A stretch of DNA of 64,000 nucleotides from Clavelina lepadiformis (GCF_947623445.1 NC_135242.1:3534001-3598000), one strand, 5' to 3'; positions 51,601 through 64,000 are shown, counted from the first letter of the stretch. Notes: generated by a model not told the origin, from the sequence alone. Numbers and translations are program-made.

Positions 51601-54600
51601 CAGTCAAACCACAAGCAGGCGAAAAACAACTTTGTGAAGAAACAAGCATATCATCATAGCTCTGGTCCATAACAAAGGCTTGCATCTTTTCATTGTGGGC
51701 AACGTCGCGTTTATAACCGGGAATGGACTTGTAGCGGTCAAGGCCACACTAAGTAGTCTATCCCGAATGTTATTCATTTTTTGATACATTTTTCTTTAAT
51801 TTACTTTACATTTTCATTTATCCTGACGACCTTGTGAAGCACACTTCGATTAGCACGTGCTGAAGCGAGAATGCTCTCTGTATTTGTTTATGTTCAGTTT
51901 ACAACGCACATCTGAAATAGAAGTTTTTCTTTGGTTCTGACTTTGAGTGCTTACTGGGAAGAACAGTCAGCCTTCTTAAGGAGTCAGAACTTTCAGTTAA
52001 TAAAAGCTCAGTTCACGTTATGCGCAAGCTATCGTTAAGCATGTCTCTGTCAGGATTTGCAAAAACAGCAATAATTTGTGCGACACTCTTTTACCTTTCC
52101 TGTTGATTTGACTCCCTTGCAAATGCAGACGTAGCAGATAAGCCAAGCCAATAATAAGCATAAAGCAAGCTCCCAACGTATGCTACCGGGATCTGTAATA
52201 TCCTTGGTGATTTTCAGCACCTCACGTCTGCATAAAGATAACAGGATCACAATTTAACCCGTGCGCAGTTTCGAAACATCAAAATACGTAAACTAATGAA
52301 GTAACTAGGAAACTGAAGCTGACAATTGCAGCTTTAATCACATCAAACAACTTACTCCCAAAATTCCAAAATAGGGGATGAGAATTTAGTGACGTTAACA
52401 GCGGTCGTCATATTACTGGATTCGGTCAGATTGGAAGCTAAGGATTGATTGGTGGTGACGTTTTCCGGTCCTAGTTTATAGCAAAATGACTTTGTATTCA
52501 TTCCGCGTATCAATATTACAATAAGAACTCGATTGCGAGAAAGATACTTATATAGTTACTTACTGTAAATTACAGCTGTAAAATTGGTGGAGCAGTTTAG
52601 CGTGTTCCAAGCGTTTCCACAAGTGGACCAGGGAAGGATTCCAGTGAATGAGCGAAAAAGATAGTAGAGGGCCCAGGTCAAAACCATGATGTAGTAACAA
52701 TTACAAAAGAAAACGATCACAGTCGATGAAAATCCAACGCCTACAGAATACGAAAAAAGACTAAAAAAATTTAAATGAAAAGTTATGAAAAACTTAAAAC
52801 CCATGAGGAGGTATAGGCTATAGCCTTGCGAATTGTTGTCAATCCTTGAGGAAAAGCTCGCGCTATTTGTACCCTAAGGTAACCACATTAAACTAACAGA
52901 TATAGGTCACCAAATTGGGACCGGTTAAACAGGATCACTTATTTCCACATAGTGTTGCCACCGCCGGCGTTTTAATCAGGCGCACGTTTGAAGATCCAAA
53001 CTATTCCTAGATGAGCTTGTTAATAGGTTATTAAAGATTACAACCAAGTCCCCATCCCAGCGGTCGAATTCCGGTGAGGATTGAGACCGCCTAAATCGTG
53101 ACTGTTGCTACAATTACTGAAGTATACCACAAGCGTGCTGCTGATTAATGTACTAGCTGTTACTGACGAACAGTAACCAATAATAAATGGGCGTTGTTTA
53201 TAGTAACACCCACTTGACAATTCTCATTACCTAATTAATGCAAAGGAGCCATATGACAAGTGTGCCATACGTATATGAGTATTCCTTTGTCAGCCAATGT
53301 TTTAGAGAAATCTTATAAACTTACTAACTGAAAAAACTGGGCAAATCCCTGTGATCTAATGTGCGCGCGCTCTTCAAAACGGCGTAATGAAATCCGTGGC
53401 GTTCGTGTAATGGAAAACAATTGCACATAAATGTCAAAAGAACGAAAGAACTGACAGCTATTGGTTAGGTTTGATAAATAATAGAAATAGTGGAGCTGAT
53501 TAAAATTAAAGTGCGATAATATATTCGTCACTTTTTACAAGAATTGTTTTCAAATTCGCGTCACCTTTCATGATCGGACACAAATTCCAAATCCCAATAC
53601 CACCTTGCTTCATGAATTGACCGAGTGAGATCTCCAAAAAGAAGACAGGGATACCGCTTGTGACGATGAATAACAGGTACGGGATGAGAAAAGCTCCTGA
53701 ATGTAAAGAATCGAATCGTATTTTTGAATAATGTTTAGGTTTATACACTCGATGTTAATTACAGGGGTGCAATAATGAAGTTTAGCGGTTGCGTCGAGAA
53801 TTTTTGTGCATAGTAGAAGCATATACAGGACGAAGCCGGTTACGCGTTTGCCTCCATACGTTTATCGGAGATGTTATCGGTTGAACATTTATTCTGTCCA
53901 TCACTCATTATTCTTCCACTTTCTTGTATCATTTACATACTCGAGACAAATTGTATTAATGAAGACATAGATTTCGGAAGTTATGTTTAAGATACGTTTT
54001 TTGTTAGGTTATTAAACATCTTTGGAATATTTGGATGACCATGTTATTGTCAAACATATTTAAAAGTTTAAAGTTTTACACTGGTACGTAAAATTGCGTG
54101 CGTGCATGTAAGTTATAAGGAAATGTTGAAATTAACCGTCTCTGTATTAATCTCGTGTAAAAGATTTGTTAAAGCACCAACTGATTTATCTTATAATGAA
54201 TGCGAAAGAAATATTACGCAATCTGCAACCTTTCACCCGGTTTCGCCTCCACTATCGATAACTACTGCTTAATCTTGACAGAATCAGGAAACCGGTAATC
54301 GAGGGAGGGATCCGTTTACATTTCACTTCCGTCCTTCGGAAATTTCCCTCCGGAAATTTCCGCACGTTAAAATATTATGCCACAAGTAATCGAAGCGTTA
54401 CAATAGTGAACTAACCTCCACCGTTTTTGTAACAAAGATAGGGGAATCGCCAAACATTTCCCAAACCCACCGCGAAGCCGACGCAGGAAAGGATAAAATC
54501 GAGCTTCCTGCCCCAGGTTTCGCGAGGAACCGTATCATTTTCGTTATCTAAGGTGCGGAGGGCCTTTTCTTTTCCGCACGGTTCCTTTTCCGTCTGCTGC

Positions 54601-54698
54601 GCTTCCGTGTTTTTTGTTGGAAGCAGGTCCGCTCTCAGACCCAATGCTTCGACGTCATGTTCATTTTCCCCAGTTCCTGGGTGAATGAAAACATCCAT
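48687..54698 (-). CDS. SLC6 sodium- and chloride-dependent transporter, GABA/taurine/creatine group
   Basis: It should carry a small amino-acid-like solute into the cell with Na+ and Cl-. Thirteen exons close in phase: 54698-54416, 53696-53565, 52740-52564, 52470-52356, 52227-52095, 51368-51234, 51132-51029, 50910-50673, 50385-50254, 50147-50045, 49812-49712, 49385-49212 and 48965-48687, about 701 residues. TM1 reads [107 protein letters not shown] and [13 protein letters not shown] follow the GAT/TauT/CreaT pattern. The big extracellular loop has the Cys pair in [12 protein letters not shown] and seven glycosylation sequons. The C-terminal exon is long and Ser-rich. Substrate cannot be fixed by eye. 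Many small frames in its introns are chance. Confidence 0.93.
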
Positions 54699-54848
54699 TC
54701 TATGTAGGAACATAAAAATATGACAAATTAACACCTGTAAGCTATAAGAAAGCATCGCAATGTTTTCCTGCTTTTTCTCGGTTATAATTAACAATTCATA
54801 GTCATTCACAAGACATAGTCAACAGTACAACAGCGGCCGTTACGATTC

Positions 54849-55206
54849 ATTCTATATCGAGTGCTGATATTTCGAACGATTATTTTTTTAAGGGAACAAA
54901 TCATTCGATAAACTACCATTCATTTTAAATGGAAGATTGTGGTCGACCCCTCGACGACCGATCTTGGCAAAGAGCAAGACACAAAAGCATTAATTTTTGC
55001 TTGTTTGCATGCGTAACTTTTTTGCGACGTTTCTCTCGTTTTAACCTTCATAAAGCTACATAGAAGCGAACTTAAGACTTTGGAAGAAGACGTCAGATTA
55101 TATCTGACATCACGGCATCATTTTACGACCCCCTGTGGAATTTTAGTGTTGAGATGAAACTGTTTTTCGTTAATTCACGAAGCAGCCTATATCTATGGTA
55201 TACAGT
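54849..55206 (+). repeat. Interspersed repeat, short form (copy A)
   Basis: ttcgaacgattatt, agggaacaaatcattcgata, gacccctcgacgaccgatct, gcatgcgtaacttttt and aaactgtttttcgttaattc occur in the same order in copy B at 57191-58078. Copy A lacks about 536 bases present in B. No inverted ends or coding frame were seen. Confidence 0.8.
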
Positions 55207-55330
55207 GGAATCCCAGTTAACGACCACCCGATTATTATAACCTCGTCGCCAACGCGACCACTCCCGGTCGGACCACATCCAGACAACGACCGCAATAAAG
55301 TTGGCACGAAACAACTGATTGAACCCCGCC
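55204..55330. mobile_element. Possible Tigger/pogo-like DNA transposon remnant
   Basis: cagtggaatcccagttaacg preceded by TA resembles the end of Tigger-type Tc1/mariner elements, and the following gaccacccgatta and ataacctcg fit subterminal repeats. No opposite end was found. Confidence 0.25.
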
Positions 55331-55445
55331 TCACACAACCATTAATCCAACATTAAGTAAAAATCTGCAAACTTTTAACTCGCAATTGTAAAATCAAAAC
55401 TAATTAACTGCAGCTGCGCCTTAAGTATCTAAGACTGTATTTTAG

Positions 55446-55612
55446 CGATTGCTGCCACTATTTCATCGGAAAAATCGTGCGTTCGAAGCTATGCTTACAG
55501 TTTCTTGTTAATCTAACTTAAATGTTACAACATAGTAACATTAACTTAACCGAAATCTACCTTCTAATCTAAATCTACCACAAATAAAACCTTAAATAGC
55601 TAAAATCACTTT
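55446..55612 (+). repeat. Dispersed repeat, copy 2 of 3
   Basis: aaatcgtgcgttcgaagcta, cagtttcttgttaatctaac, ttaaatgttacaacatagta and aaatctaccttctaatctaa match copies at 23806-23950 and 60925-61085. Confidence 0.7.
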
Positions 55613-56759
55613 TTGCAGATCCATTCTCTTATAACCTAATCGCCTATATTTAGCGGCAGGTTAGTGCATGGCATATGAAAGCTGCCAATGAATCAGCAGC
55701 GACGGCTCCCTATTTCTCAACAGTTTTAAAACGTGTATTAGATATGAAACCGTTTCAGACAAAAACATTGTCCGTGTTAAAGGTTCTAAGTACGAGATTG
55801 AAAACGATTTGTGCAAAATTTCAACAGTTGCATTAAAACGAGCATCTGTAAATGATTGGTGTTGTTATGTTATTATTCTTGGAGCTTAGTACTTGAACTA
55901 GACGATCACACCATCAACTTACTCAGTTGCAGCACGTGGGCCGATTGTGAGATCTGGTCTATTGATCATGATTCTCCAAGTTCGTGCACACTTTCCACAA
56001 CGTGAAAGTTCGATTGTTCGTGCTGATTAATGACTGTTCGATGGCAGCGATTTCTTAGCAATCACTTCAATTAAAATTGTTTGTAATTTGACTGCTTTTT
56101 TTAGCTCGACCGCTAACACGATTAGTTTGATGTTGAATCTTATACAACTGTCGTTAGTTGCTGACTAACTGACTTGACGTCAACAAGCATAAATGTTCAC
56201 TTCGATTTGTTTTGACAATGTTGGTTCTTCATTGATTGAACACGATGAAACGCAACATTGTGTCCAGATAGCGAACTAAGTCCTTCTCGACTTGATCTTT
56301 GTGCAATAATATTTATATATAATTAATCAATGAGCACAAAGGGCGCCCATAGTGACGTAGGGTTGCGCCGATAACAACAGGGAAATACGTCGTGAAAATA
56401 TACACAAGAATGACACGAAACGCAGGCAACAAACATCCGATAGGAAACTGTTTGCAGGCTGCTTAGAAATTACGTGTTTAGGTTAATTTATATGTTGTTA
56501 GCTGGCCTAATGCAAACATAGTTAGTGAGGTCACATAAGTTTTCTTTAATGTTTGTTTCATTGCCGATTTGCAATTTGTCATACCTCTATACGTCATACG
56601 TCTATCAAAGAGTTCTTAAAGCACAGTAGAAAGTGATTAGCCCCTTATCGTATTCATAAGATGAGTAGCGCAACGCCTAAAATTTGGTGTTAAATTAATA
56701 TTCCGCATGCCTCACATACAACAGGAACACAAAACACGCTTAGTACTCTAGGCCTAGGC

Positions 56760-57063
56760 CAGTGGTTCTCAACTTTTCACGGTTTATGGCCCCCTTACAG
56801 CCACAGCGACCCTCAAAATCCGAGGCCCCATGCTCATCAATAAAAAATGTAGATTGTTGATTACAAAGCACTTTTTACTTCACAACTGTGTGCAGCAGCC
56901 TTCGCGCCGCTAATTATGCAGCGCAAGCACAAGCACAAAAATGTGAGAAACTTGTGTCCCGCTTTGCCTCGTCTTCCCACACTACCACACTATAGCTCAC
57001 TGGTGACGCATCTGTTCGTGGCCCCCGGAAAACGTCCCCATAGCCCCCGGTTGAGAAACCCTG
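56760..57063. mobile_element. hAT-type MITE, 304 bp
   Basis: Left end cagtggttctcaacttttc and, on the minus strand, right end CAGGGTTTCTCAACCGG make an imperfect inverted repeat. The flanks are GCCTAGGC (56752-56759) and GCCTATCG (57064-57071), a partly decayed 8-bp duplication. GC-rich compared with its surroundings, no coding frame. Confidence 0.7.
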
Positions 57064-57190
57064 GCCTATCGGCTATATAAGCAATACGGTCCTGTGTAAA
57101 ATTGTGACGTCATAATTCAGTAATCCATTAATTAAAGTCACCTCTTCACTTCGGTCGTGCGGGTGATCGACTTACTGGAGTTCTGCTGTA

Positions 57191-58078
57191 TATTCTCTGT
57201 CTAATGCAGCTATTTCGAACGATTATTGTTTTAAGGGAACAAATCATTCGATAAACCACCATTTATTTTAAATGGAAGATTGTGGTTGACCCCTCGACGA
57301 CCGATCTTGGCAAAGAGCGATACACAAAAGTATAAAATTTTGATTTTTTTGCATGCGTAACTTTTTGCAACGTTTCTCTCGTATTAACCTTCATAAAGTT
57401 ACATAAAAACGAACAACCCCATCTACACGATGTGTCGCCGACCCTGCACAGTCACAGCAAAACGTGGCGTACAATTGCATTGTTTGCTGTAGAAACTTGA
57501 AATTTGGTGACTTCTCCTAAAAAAGGTTCAGTAATCTTTCCATGTTTGTTTTATAAAGTATTGTCATATTTTCGTAATTTTGCTCTCTCTCCGCATTTAA
57601 GGGTATCGTTTCGTTTACTCATTCACGCACAATTAACTCGACTAACTGTTCTCTTGTGTTCTCTTCTCGCGGTCAGCTGGTTTTCCGCACAGCGGGGGCG
57701 CGGTGTAACAAGAAAAACTTACAGAAATGTATTACTTGTAGAAATACTTAATTTATACTAAATGCACTTTCTTTAGTTTTACAATTATGATGTATACAGG
57801 AAGCCAGATGTTTTTGCTACTAACCTGTAAAAATCCGATCAGTTTACGAGGTATAGTTTTCGATTAATTAACGATTGAAAATTCGTGTGCAGTGTCGGCC
57901 ACAAATATTTAAAATAGTAATGTCGCGCACCCGGTTTAGATAGGGTTGAGTTTGGAAGACGACGTCGGATTATATCTGACATCACGGCACCATTTTACGA
58001 CCCTTACGGAATTTTTGTGTTAAGATGAAACTGTTTTTCGTTAATTCACGAAGCATCCTATACCTATCGTATACACAG
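57191..58078 (+). repeat. Interspersed repeat, long form (copy B)
   Basis: The blocks 57191-57414 and 57951-58078 align with copy A (54849-55206). The middle 57415-57950 is absent from A. The middle contains an 85-residue frame with no resemblance to anything I know. Either B carries an insertion or A is a deletion form. Confidence 0.75.
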
Positions 58079-60924
58079 AACCAAAAATTATGTGCAACTG
58101 AAGAAGTTTTTAAGCTTGTGAGTAATTCTTAACAAAGTCGGTTCTTACCGGTTTGATTTGTCCTGTCGTTTGTACTTGAATCTTGCTCAACAACTGTAAG
58201 TGCTTCGAGTAGCAAGGCAAAGGGTAACGATGTACAACGAGACGTTTTTTAGAAGCAGTCAATGAAACACTTGAATGTATAAAGGCGAAAATAACGCATG
58301 TCTAAATCTTCAACAGCTGGCCATTGCTACGGCCAGAGGCAGTAATCTTTTCCTCTCTGTAAAAATTCAGTCTGATCTCCAGAGTAAGGTGTAGCTTAAC
58401 CTTGAGGTCTGCGGAGAAACTGATAATAGTTACCGGTGTCGCTGATCGTTATAACGCAAAGAACAATAAATTCTGAATTACATAGCACAATGAATATAGT
58501 GTAACTTGAGTACTCGTACAATACTATACTATGCTTATTCGTACATAGTGTCTGTGTCGTAAACAAAGGTCGTAACTGAAGTACAATGTACGGGAATCAG
58601 AGTTATTTCGTGAGCTTATTAATGTGCCTGCCTGATGCTTATATTAGTTTAAACGTAAACCTAATCGCGTGTAGTGGAAACAGATACAGAGACATAGGAC
58701 ACCCATAAACGAGTTCGCGTTTGTGGTCACGCGACCTGAACATGTTTTAATTATTTTTTTAATTAATATTAAATACAAAATTAGTTTTACGTTTATCGAG
58801 GCTAGATGACTGTGTTTGCCCAAACGTATATCGATCCTCCAACCAAAATTTTCCAAGCTTCCCAATGCTTTAAAATGTACATCTCGTGCTTCATTCTTGG
58901 GTGTACTATACTATGCTACAATCCAGTATGAGTCTAAGGTGTTTCAACTAAGGCTGGGAAAATTTGGTTCGTCAGCGACTACAGACTTTGTTATAGCCGT
59001 TAGCCGAAAACGTACATGTAGGACAGAATTTGGAGGAAAATTTTTCCTAATCCATTGATTCAGTTAATTTTCCTGCTCTGTTGATCATTTCAATTCTTCA
59101 ATACTTTGTTTTTCTGATAAATATTTGATTATAGTCAGTCATGAAATAAGTTGCTAATACAACCCTTTTCATGACATTAATTAATAACAAATAACCGTTT
59201 TGCTTGCGAATAACAATGTGACATGACAATTAGGGACTATGGCAGCTAACGGCTATTGCCATCCGGCTAACGGCTAAAGAAAATAGGCTGAACTACCATT
59301 CTTACTTTCAACAAATTGGAATTTGCCAAAAATTTAATTGAAATGAGAAATGAAAAAAATGAAAGAAAAAATACTGAGGCCATACAAACCACAAACCGCC
59401 GGTTACCTCAACGATACTTTTTTACCACATATATTTCCCTGTAGTTTCTTACTTATGTGACTGCAATATGACGTAACAAATTATATCGACGGTTCTCTCC
59501 CCGCTTCCTCGGCCAATAAACTAAACACAGCTGTTGTCAGAGCGCTGTCTGCATCGCCCTTCGTCGCCGTTCAACGTTGTAAATGACATTGAAAGGAATT
59601 TGAGCATGTCCTTATAAGTGATGGCGCTTTTTTTCTCTCATTAACCGTTGTTAACATGGCGCGGTCAGAGTACACAAAACTTTCGGAACTCAAGGAGCTT
59701 TCTCCGGGTAAACATTGAAAATTTTCCGATGTTCTACTCCTGTTGTACCAAGTAAGTAACTTCGGTCACATGCCAGGACAACCTGTGCACTCTTAGGCTT
59801 TAAATGAGAGAAAAAGTTAAGAAAAATTGCGACGTCCTCGGTCGTGACAGGATTCTGATTGTTCATAGATTTTGAATAAAGAAAAAAAACTATATCGTCA
59901 AAATTCACGATTTTTCCCCAACTTTTTTCCCTCAATTTATTACCGATGTAATTTATCGACATTAATTTTCAAATTTCTGATACCAGAGTAATTTGAAAAG
60001 TTCAGTCTTATTAAAAATAGATAATATGAACTATCCCGCTCTGACTCTAACGTTTATTACTCCTGTAACATTACAATGACAGTGTTAAACTGGGCTTTAA
60101 CTATTATGCCGGTCCCACACACTAGCTAAAAAATTGTAAAGAAGGTACTTTTGTAGCTAACCAAACTGAAAAATTTTGACCAAATTTAACCTACCTACCC
60201 GTTTAATGCCTCAAAAGCTTCTTTCAGTGTTTGACCGACGCTGTATACGCGTCTGTGTTAATGAACGCCAAAAATATGTAACAGAATCATACAGAATATA
60301 ATGGCTGAGCGACCAGTGTGCACGGGACACAATTTTACCCCATTACATAAATTCAAGCACAAAGCCGTGTGACTGACGAAAGCGCTTTGTGGTTCTGAAA
60401 AACTTTCGCGTGTACCCACTGTGACGCATTGTACATAAAGACATATATAGACGGAAGGTCACCTTTATAGCTTAAGCAATGTTTTTGGAGTAGATTTACA
60501 CAAAGAAAATAAAGTATGACAGTTGTCTTGTTCGGACTTGCCAATACTACAACACCATAATGGGAAGATGGTCTTCTGATATCTGGTTCTGGTGCCAGAA
60601 TAATTTGAAACTTCAAAAGCATTTTAATGGGATGCTTAACTCGCCATAGCCGACCTAACGTATTACGGATAACATTAACATCACCTAACGCGTACCTGGA
60701 ATATTAGATTATCAAAAATATTTCACTATGGCAACTGAATGGGTTTTAAACTCGTCTTCTGGAAATTATATATACGGTATGCATTCAACGTTTTTGAATT
60801 GGAAAAAACTTGACTCAAAAAATATAGAAGTGTTTTAGATTAATTACTCGAAGTGACTATTTCACCGTAAGTAGGTCACGCAGCCCATAGTTAATGATCG
60901 CGGTTAGGTTAAGAGAATGGGTGT

Positions 60925-61085
60925 GCAAAGCTATTTAAGGTTTTTATGGAAGTTAGATTTAGGTTAGAAGGTAGATTTAGCTGAGGTTTAGGTTACTATG
61001 TTATAACATTTAAGCTAAGCTAACAAGAAACTGTAAAAATGGCTTCAAACGCACGATTTTTTTGGGTGAAACATTGGAAGCCTTA
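60925..61085 (-). repeat. Dispersed repeat, copy 3 of 3
   Basis: On the minus strand AAATCGTGCGTTTGAAGCCA, CAGTTTCTTGTTAGCTTAGC and AAATCTACCTTCTAACCTAA match copies 1 and 2 in order, ending AAACCTTAAATAGCT as in copy 2. Confidence 0.7.
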
Positions 61086-62469
61086 ATAATTTGCCAGAAT
61101 TTCGTAAACCCTTTTACCAATAAAACACCACTATCCTGAAGATTTTCCGATTTTAATTCGATTTGACCGATTAGGTTTCATCCAATCAGTGTTTACTTGA
61201 GTTTTTCACCCTAAATTTTTGATTGCAATTTTTAAATTGCACCAATTATATTTGGCTGATCAGACCGAAACCAGGTTATAAAATTTTTTAGCTGTATATT
61301 TAATCCATTGGTACCTAGCAGTAGACGACTGTACCAGTGTTTGGCACGCCAACAAAGTGTGTGACATTTGTCAATTAAAAGAAACACTTAAGAGCTTTCA
61401 CTAGATAAAGCTCATTCGACTGCGCTACACACAAAAATTCAAAAGCCACAATTTTATAATTCGGTACTTACTCTCTTTATTATCTTCAACGATAGGGATT
61501 AATGTTTTCTTTTGTTTTCATTTCATCTGCTTGGAAAGAACTTCCAGACTTTCGCATAAAACCTTTTGTTACTACATTTTGGCTTAATTTCAAGTGTTGT
61601 GGCAAAAAGAATAACAAACTACTACTATTTTCGAACTATGTGCATTGTTGAAGAACAATATGACAGCAAATTCATTCCAAGAGTCACACACATGGCGTGG
61701 AACCATAGATGTTTGCACCAGTTTTTTGCTTTTGCGGTCATCTCGCAATTTAGGTTGACGCTTTGGGACATCCTTTAAATCACTTGAAGTTACGCAAATA
61801 AAAATATGCAACTAGCATACGAGCATATCAAACTTATCAAGCACAGCTAACTTAATGATTTGGCAATTGAGGTAAATCACTTACAGGGGTAAATATTTAA
61901 AAAGCGTTCAAGGTGACCTGAAAGTTTTGTTAGGTATTTCCAAGCAAAGGTTATACGTGAAATTGTCACGTACACAATCTAAATAAAACCACGTGCAGAT
62001 ATAAAAGTTGCGAAATAAGCCAGTCGATAATGTTCTAAACGTCATAACATGACATCATGTGATGACGTAGAATCCTAGACAGTTCGCCATACAAGTCTAC
62101 TTTCAACATTGACAATTCTTATCGCAAACCATGACCACGACTGACAGCATACCGACCTAGCAACCAAACCTCCAAACTATAGCACCTTCAGTCCGTCGTA
62201 TATATAATTTTGTGGTTAATATGCAACGTTAATCTGATTCGTAACAAGCCGATTACGCACAAGTGTCAAAGGTCACGCAAGCTTTTTTAGCCTTGCGAAT
62301 TTACTATGGTGTGCTCTGACGGCTTTGAATACAGCAGCTGAAATTTCAACTATTTGTTAACTAACAGATTACAAGTGGCATTGAAACACTGCATCTTAAG
62401 TGTGTGCGTGTATTTCTTAATGTGCTATAGAATAGACCAGAGAGTTGTGCCAAATTAAAAGAGTCGGGC

Positions 62470-62796
62470 TTGTATTTGATTAGATACATGATCCACAACT
62501 GTGTGTTAGGAATAGGACAAGCAATACAATGCATTACAGTACAATCGTTTTGCGTAGATGGATTTTATTCTGTGAATGGGCGACATCCCTTCTATTGTGA
62601 AGGCAAGCAACGTTCTTGCAACGTTTCCTTACTCGTCATTGGTCTGCTCTTACAGGTTGTGACCGGCTTACTAGATAGCTGTGGGAGATTCCAGGATATC
62701 AGTCGATTACTTGGGTGTATATTATTTGGAGCGGGTGTTATAGGTCGTGACAGAAGCAAAGTTGTGTCAGGTCACCTTTACGTTAAAGACCCATAA
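62470..62796 (+). CDS. Doubtful 108-residue open frame with a hydrophobic segment
   Basis: Not recognised. The frame has a hydrophobic stretch (SLLVIGLLLQVVTGLL) and six to seven cysteines, and ends KVVSGHLYVKDP. The nominal start codon at 62470 is not ATG; the first ATG is at 62488. It lies 280 bases before ABHD14 on the same strand. An AG acceptor-like site (tgctcttacag) lies inside. It may be chance or an upstream exon. Confidence 0.2.
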   Translation: MYLIRYMIHNCVLGIGQAIQCITVQSFCVDGFYSVNGRHPFYCEGKQRSCNVSLLVIGLLLQVVTGLLDSCGRFQDISRLLGCILFGAGVIGRDRSKVVSGHLYVKDP

Positions 62797-63075
62797 AATG
62801 TTTAAATTCATTCTTAATCCATTTGAGAGAATGTTTCTGTAACTATGAAGTAAACGTTTGCTACCATATTATATAGTAACAGTCTATAAGACCTACCACT
62901 GTTACGGAGATTTCATTTTAGCAAAATTTTTGTAGCTGTTTCAAATTTGTTTGTTGTCTCCACGAACCGATTCAGCGTTCTTACAATTGTTCTATTCATT
63001 TTGTTTTGATTCTTGTCTGTTGCAGACGATTGAGTTTGTGTGCTTATTATATGACCATACAACCAACACAGTAAG

Positions 63076-64000
63076 ATGAAACCACTTCAGGTGATGAGAA
63101 TAGCAGGAATAGTTTCCTTAATTGGTCTCTTTACAGTCCACTGGTTTATTGCAGTAACGCATAAGAATGCTAAAGGTAAGCGTCCATTGCACCACTGTAG
63201 TTTCCGAATTTTTACCTCAGTGTTACAAAATATTTATATCAGGCCTCCATCAGCCGATAGTATTTTGATGCTTTATACTGAATTAAGCATAAGATGAAGC
63301 GTCCTGTAGCCTACTAAACAAGCCTGCTTAAAATGTTCCAACATTTGTGTTTAGGTAGAGGCATATCGAACGTGAATAACAATCAGTACAAGACGTCCAA
63401 CGTGAAGGCAGATTCAATCCTTGAAAGTTTAGATAGCTATGCGGACGTAAAATTGGTCGAAAAATTTGTTGCAGTCCGTGACGTTGGAGATGTCTTTTGC
63501 ATATCTACCGATCAAGAATCTAAGCGGCATGTCCTGCTTTTCCATGGTGCTCTGAGGTCTTCTGAGGTATGGCAAGAAACAAAGACTCTTCAAATTCTGA
63601 GCAAAGCTGGTTATCATGCAGTAGCCGTTGATTTGCCTGCCGCCGGAAAAACTCCAAGACTCAGGCGAAGAGCAACACACCAATACCAGACAGGTCCTAC
63701 AGATTTCACTTATCAATTAGTTTCTACATTAGAACTAAATAAACCAGTTCTCGTGAGCGCAGGAAGCAGCGGAAAGTTTTCGGTACGATTTGTTCAACTT
63801 TACCCTGAAAATGTGACCGGTTTTGTGGCAGTATCCGCCTCAATTGGTGAAACTTATTTTGCAAAAGAAGAGGACTTCACAACTTGTTCAGTGCCAACGT
63901 TGAGCATCTATGGAGATATGGACACTGGCGGTGTTTACAAAGATGAGCTGTATAAGTTAATGCCCAACTCCCAAACTAAAGTGATCAAAAACGCCAAATA
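63076..64000 (+). CDS. ABHD14A: Alpha/beta-hydrolase ABHD14, cut by the right edge
   Basis: ABHD14B is a lysine deacetylase/hydrolase and ABHD14A a membrane-anchored relative of unsettled substrate. Exon 1 (63076-63175) encodes an N-terminal anchor (IAGIVSLIGLFTVHWFIAVT); exon 2 runs from 63355 to the window end without a stop, so about 248 residues are visible. Family words: VLLFHGALRSSEVWQ (oxyanion HG), LSKAGYHAVAVDLPAAGKT, then the nucleophile region VSAGSSGKFSVRF with Ser172 in S-x-S-G context (ABHD14B has SPSLSGMYS), and LSIYGDMDTGG carrying the acid. The catalytic His lies beyond the edge. The anchor favours ABHD14A over the soluble ABHD14B. Confidence 0.88.

Larger units (their letters stand above)
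54699..63075. other. Gene-poor, repeat-rich intergenic region
   Basis: 8.4 kb between the SLC6 start (minus) and ABHD14 start (plus), so both promoters lie at its ends. It holds the paired repeats at 54849-55206 and 57191-58078, a possible Tigger-like remnant, two dispersed-repeat copies and a hAT MITE at 56760-57063. The stretch 58080-60920 shows no repeat I recognise and no gene. Confidence 0.5.

Noticed and set aside
53038-53531. Two minus-strand frames within SLC6
   Set aside because: They fall in the intron between exons 2 and 3, where the protein is continuous (IMKG then VGFSS).
57504-57761. 85-residue plus-strand frame inside repeat copy B
   Set aside because: No resemblance to a transposase or host protein, no support beyond being open.

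Overview
The window reads as genomic DNA of an animal, most probably an invertebrate chordate, and an ascidian tunicate is my best guess. It is AT-rich. Most genes are split into many short exons with GT-AG introns of a few hundred bases, while a few are intronless. The recognisable proteins belong to metazoan families, including FBXO15 and ARH2 (ADPRHL1)-like proteins that are best known from chordates. I assigned the species group from gene content and compactness only, not from a search. I saw no tRNA, rRNA, CRISPR array or prokaryotic feature by eye.

Layout, left to right. Positions 1-990 hold the 5' part of an unrecognised minus-strand gene that runs off the left edge. ArfGAP1 (2519-5893, minus) follows, then an intronless SDF2 (7312-7950, minus). 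Positions 8617-17289 form a cluster of hAT DNA transposons: a 431-bp MITE, a 2.38-kb hAT whose transposase is split by one break, a 4.47-kb hAT with an uninterrupted 840-residue transposase, another MITE and a MITE fragment. Next come a six-exon gene with repeated T-T/S-aromatic motifs, possibly axonemal (18743-20237, plus), and PPP1R8/NIPP1 converging on it (20494-23568, minus). A co-directional plus-strand group follows: MED8 (25717-26409), FBXO15 (26664-28073) and proteasome beta-6 PSMB6 (28446-30154). A single-pass membrane protein lies on the minus strand (30985-32669). The Holliday-junction resolvase GEN1 (33959-37269) and an SDR9C-type dehydrogenase (41839-44121) are on the plus strand. 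An ARH2-like ADP-ribosylglycohydrolase-fold protein (45467-47674) and an SLC6 transporter of the GABA/taurine/creatine group (48687-54698) are on the minus strand. An 8-kb gene-poor, repeat-rich stretch follows, and ABHD14 (63076 to the right edge) closes the window.

The gene models were built by hand: each exon was joined at GT-AG sites so that reading phase is kept and the protein matches remembered family members. Phase closes across all exons for ArfGAP1, NIPP1, PSMB6, GEN1, the SDR, ARH2, SLC6, the membrane protein and the 18.7-kb gene. The genes do not form one pathway; they are ordinary cellular functions (vesicle coat GTPase control, PP1 regulation, Mediator, proteasome, DNA repair, ubiquitin ligase, transport). 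The points most worth a second look are the hAT cluster with its near-intact element and shared CTAG target core, a possible MED8-FBXO15 operon with a trans-splice-like acceptor, the part-restored active-site acids of the ARH2-like protein, a PCNA-box-like tail on a short GEN1, and the altered cofactor motifs plus Ser-rich insert of the SDR.
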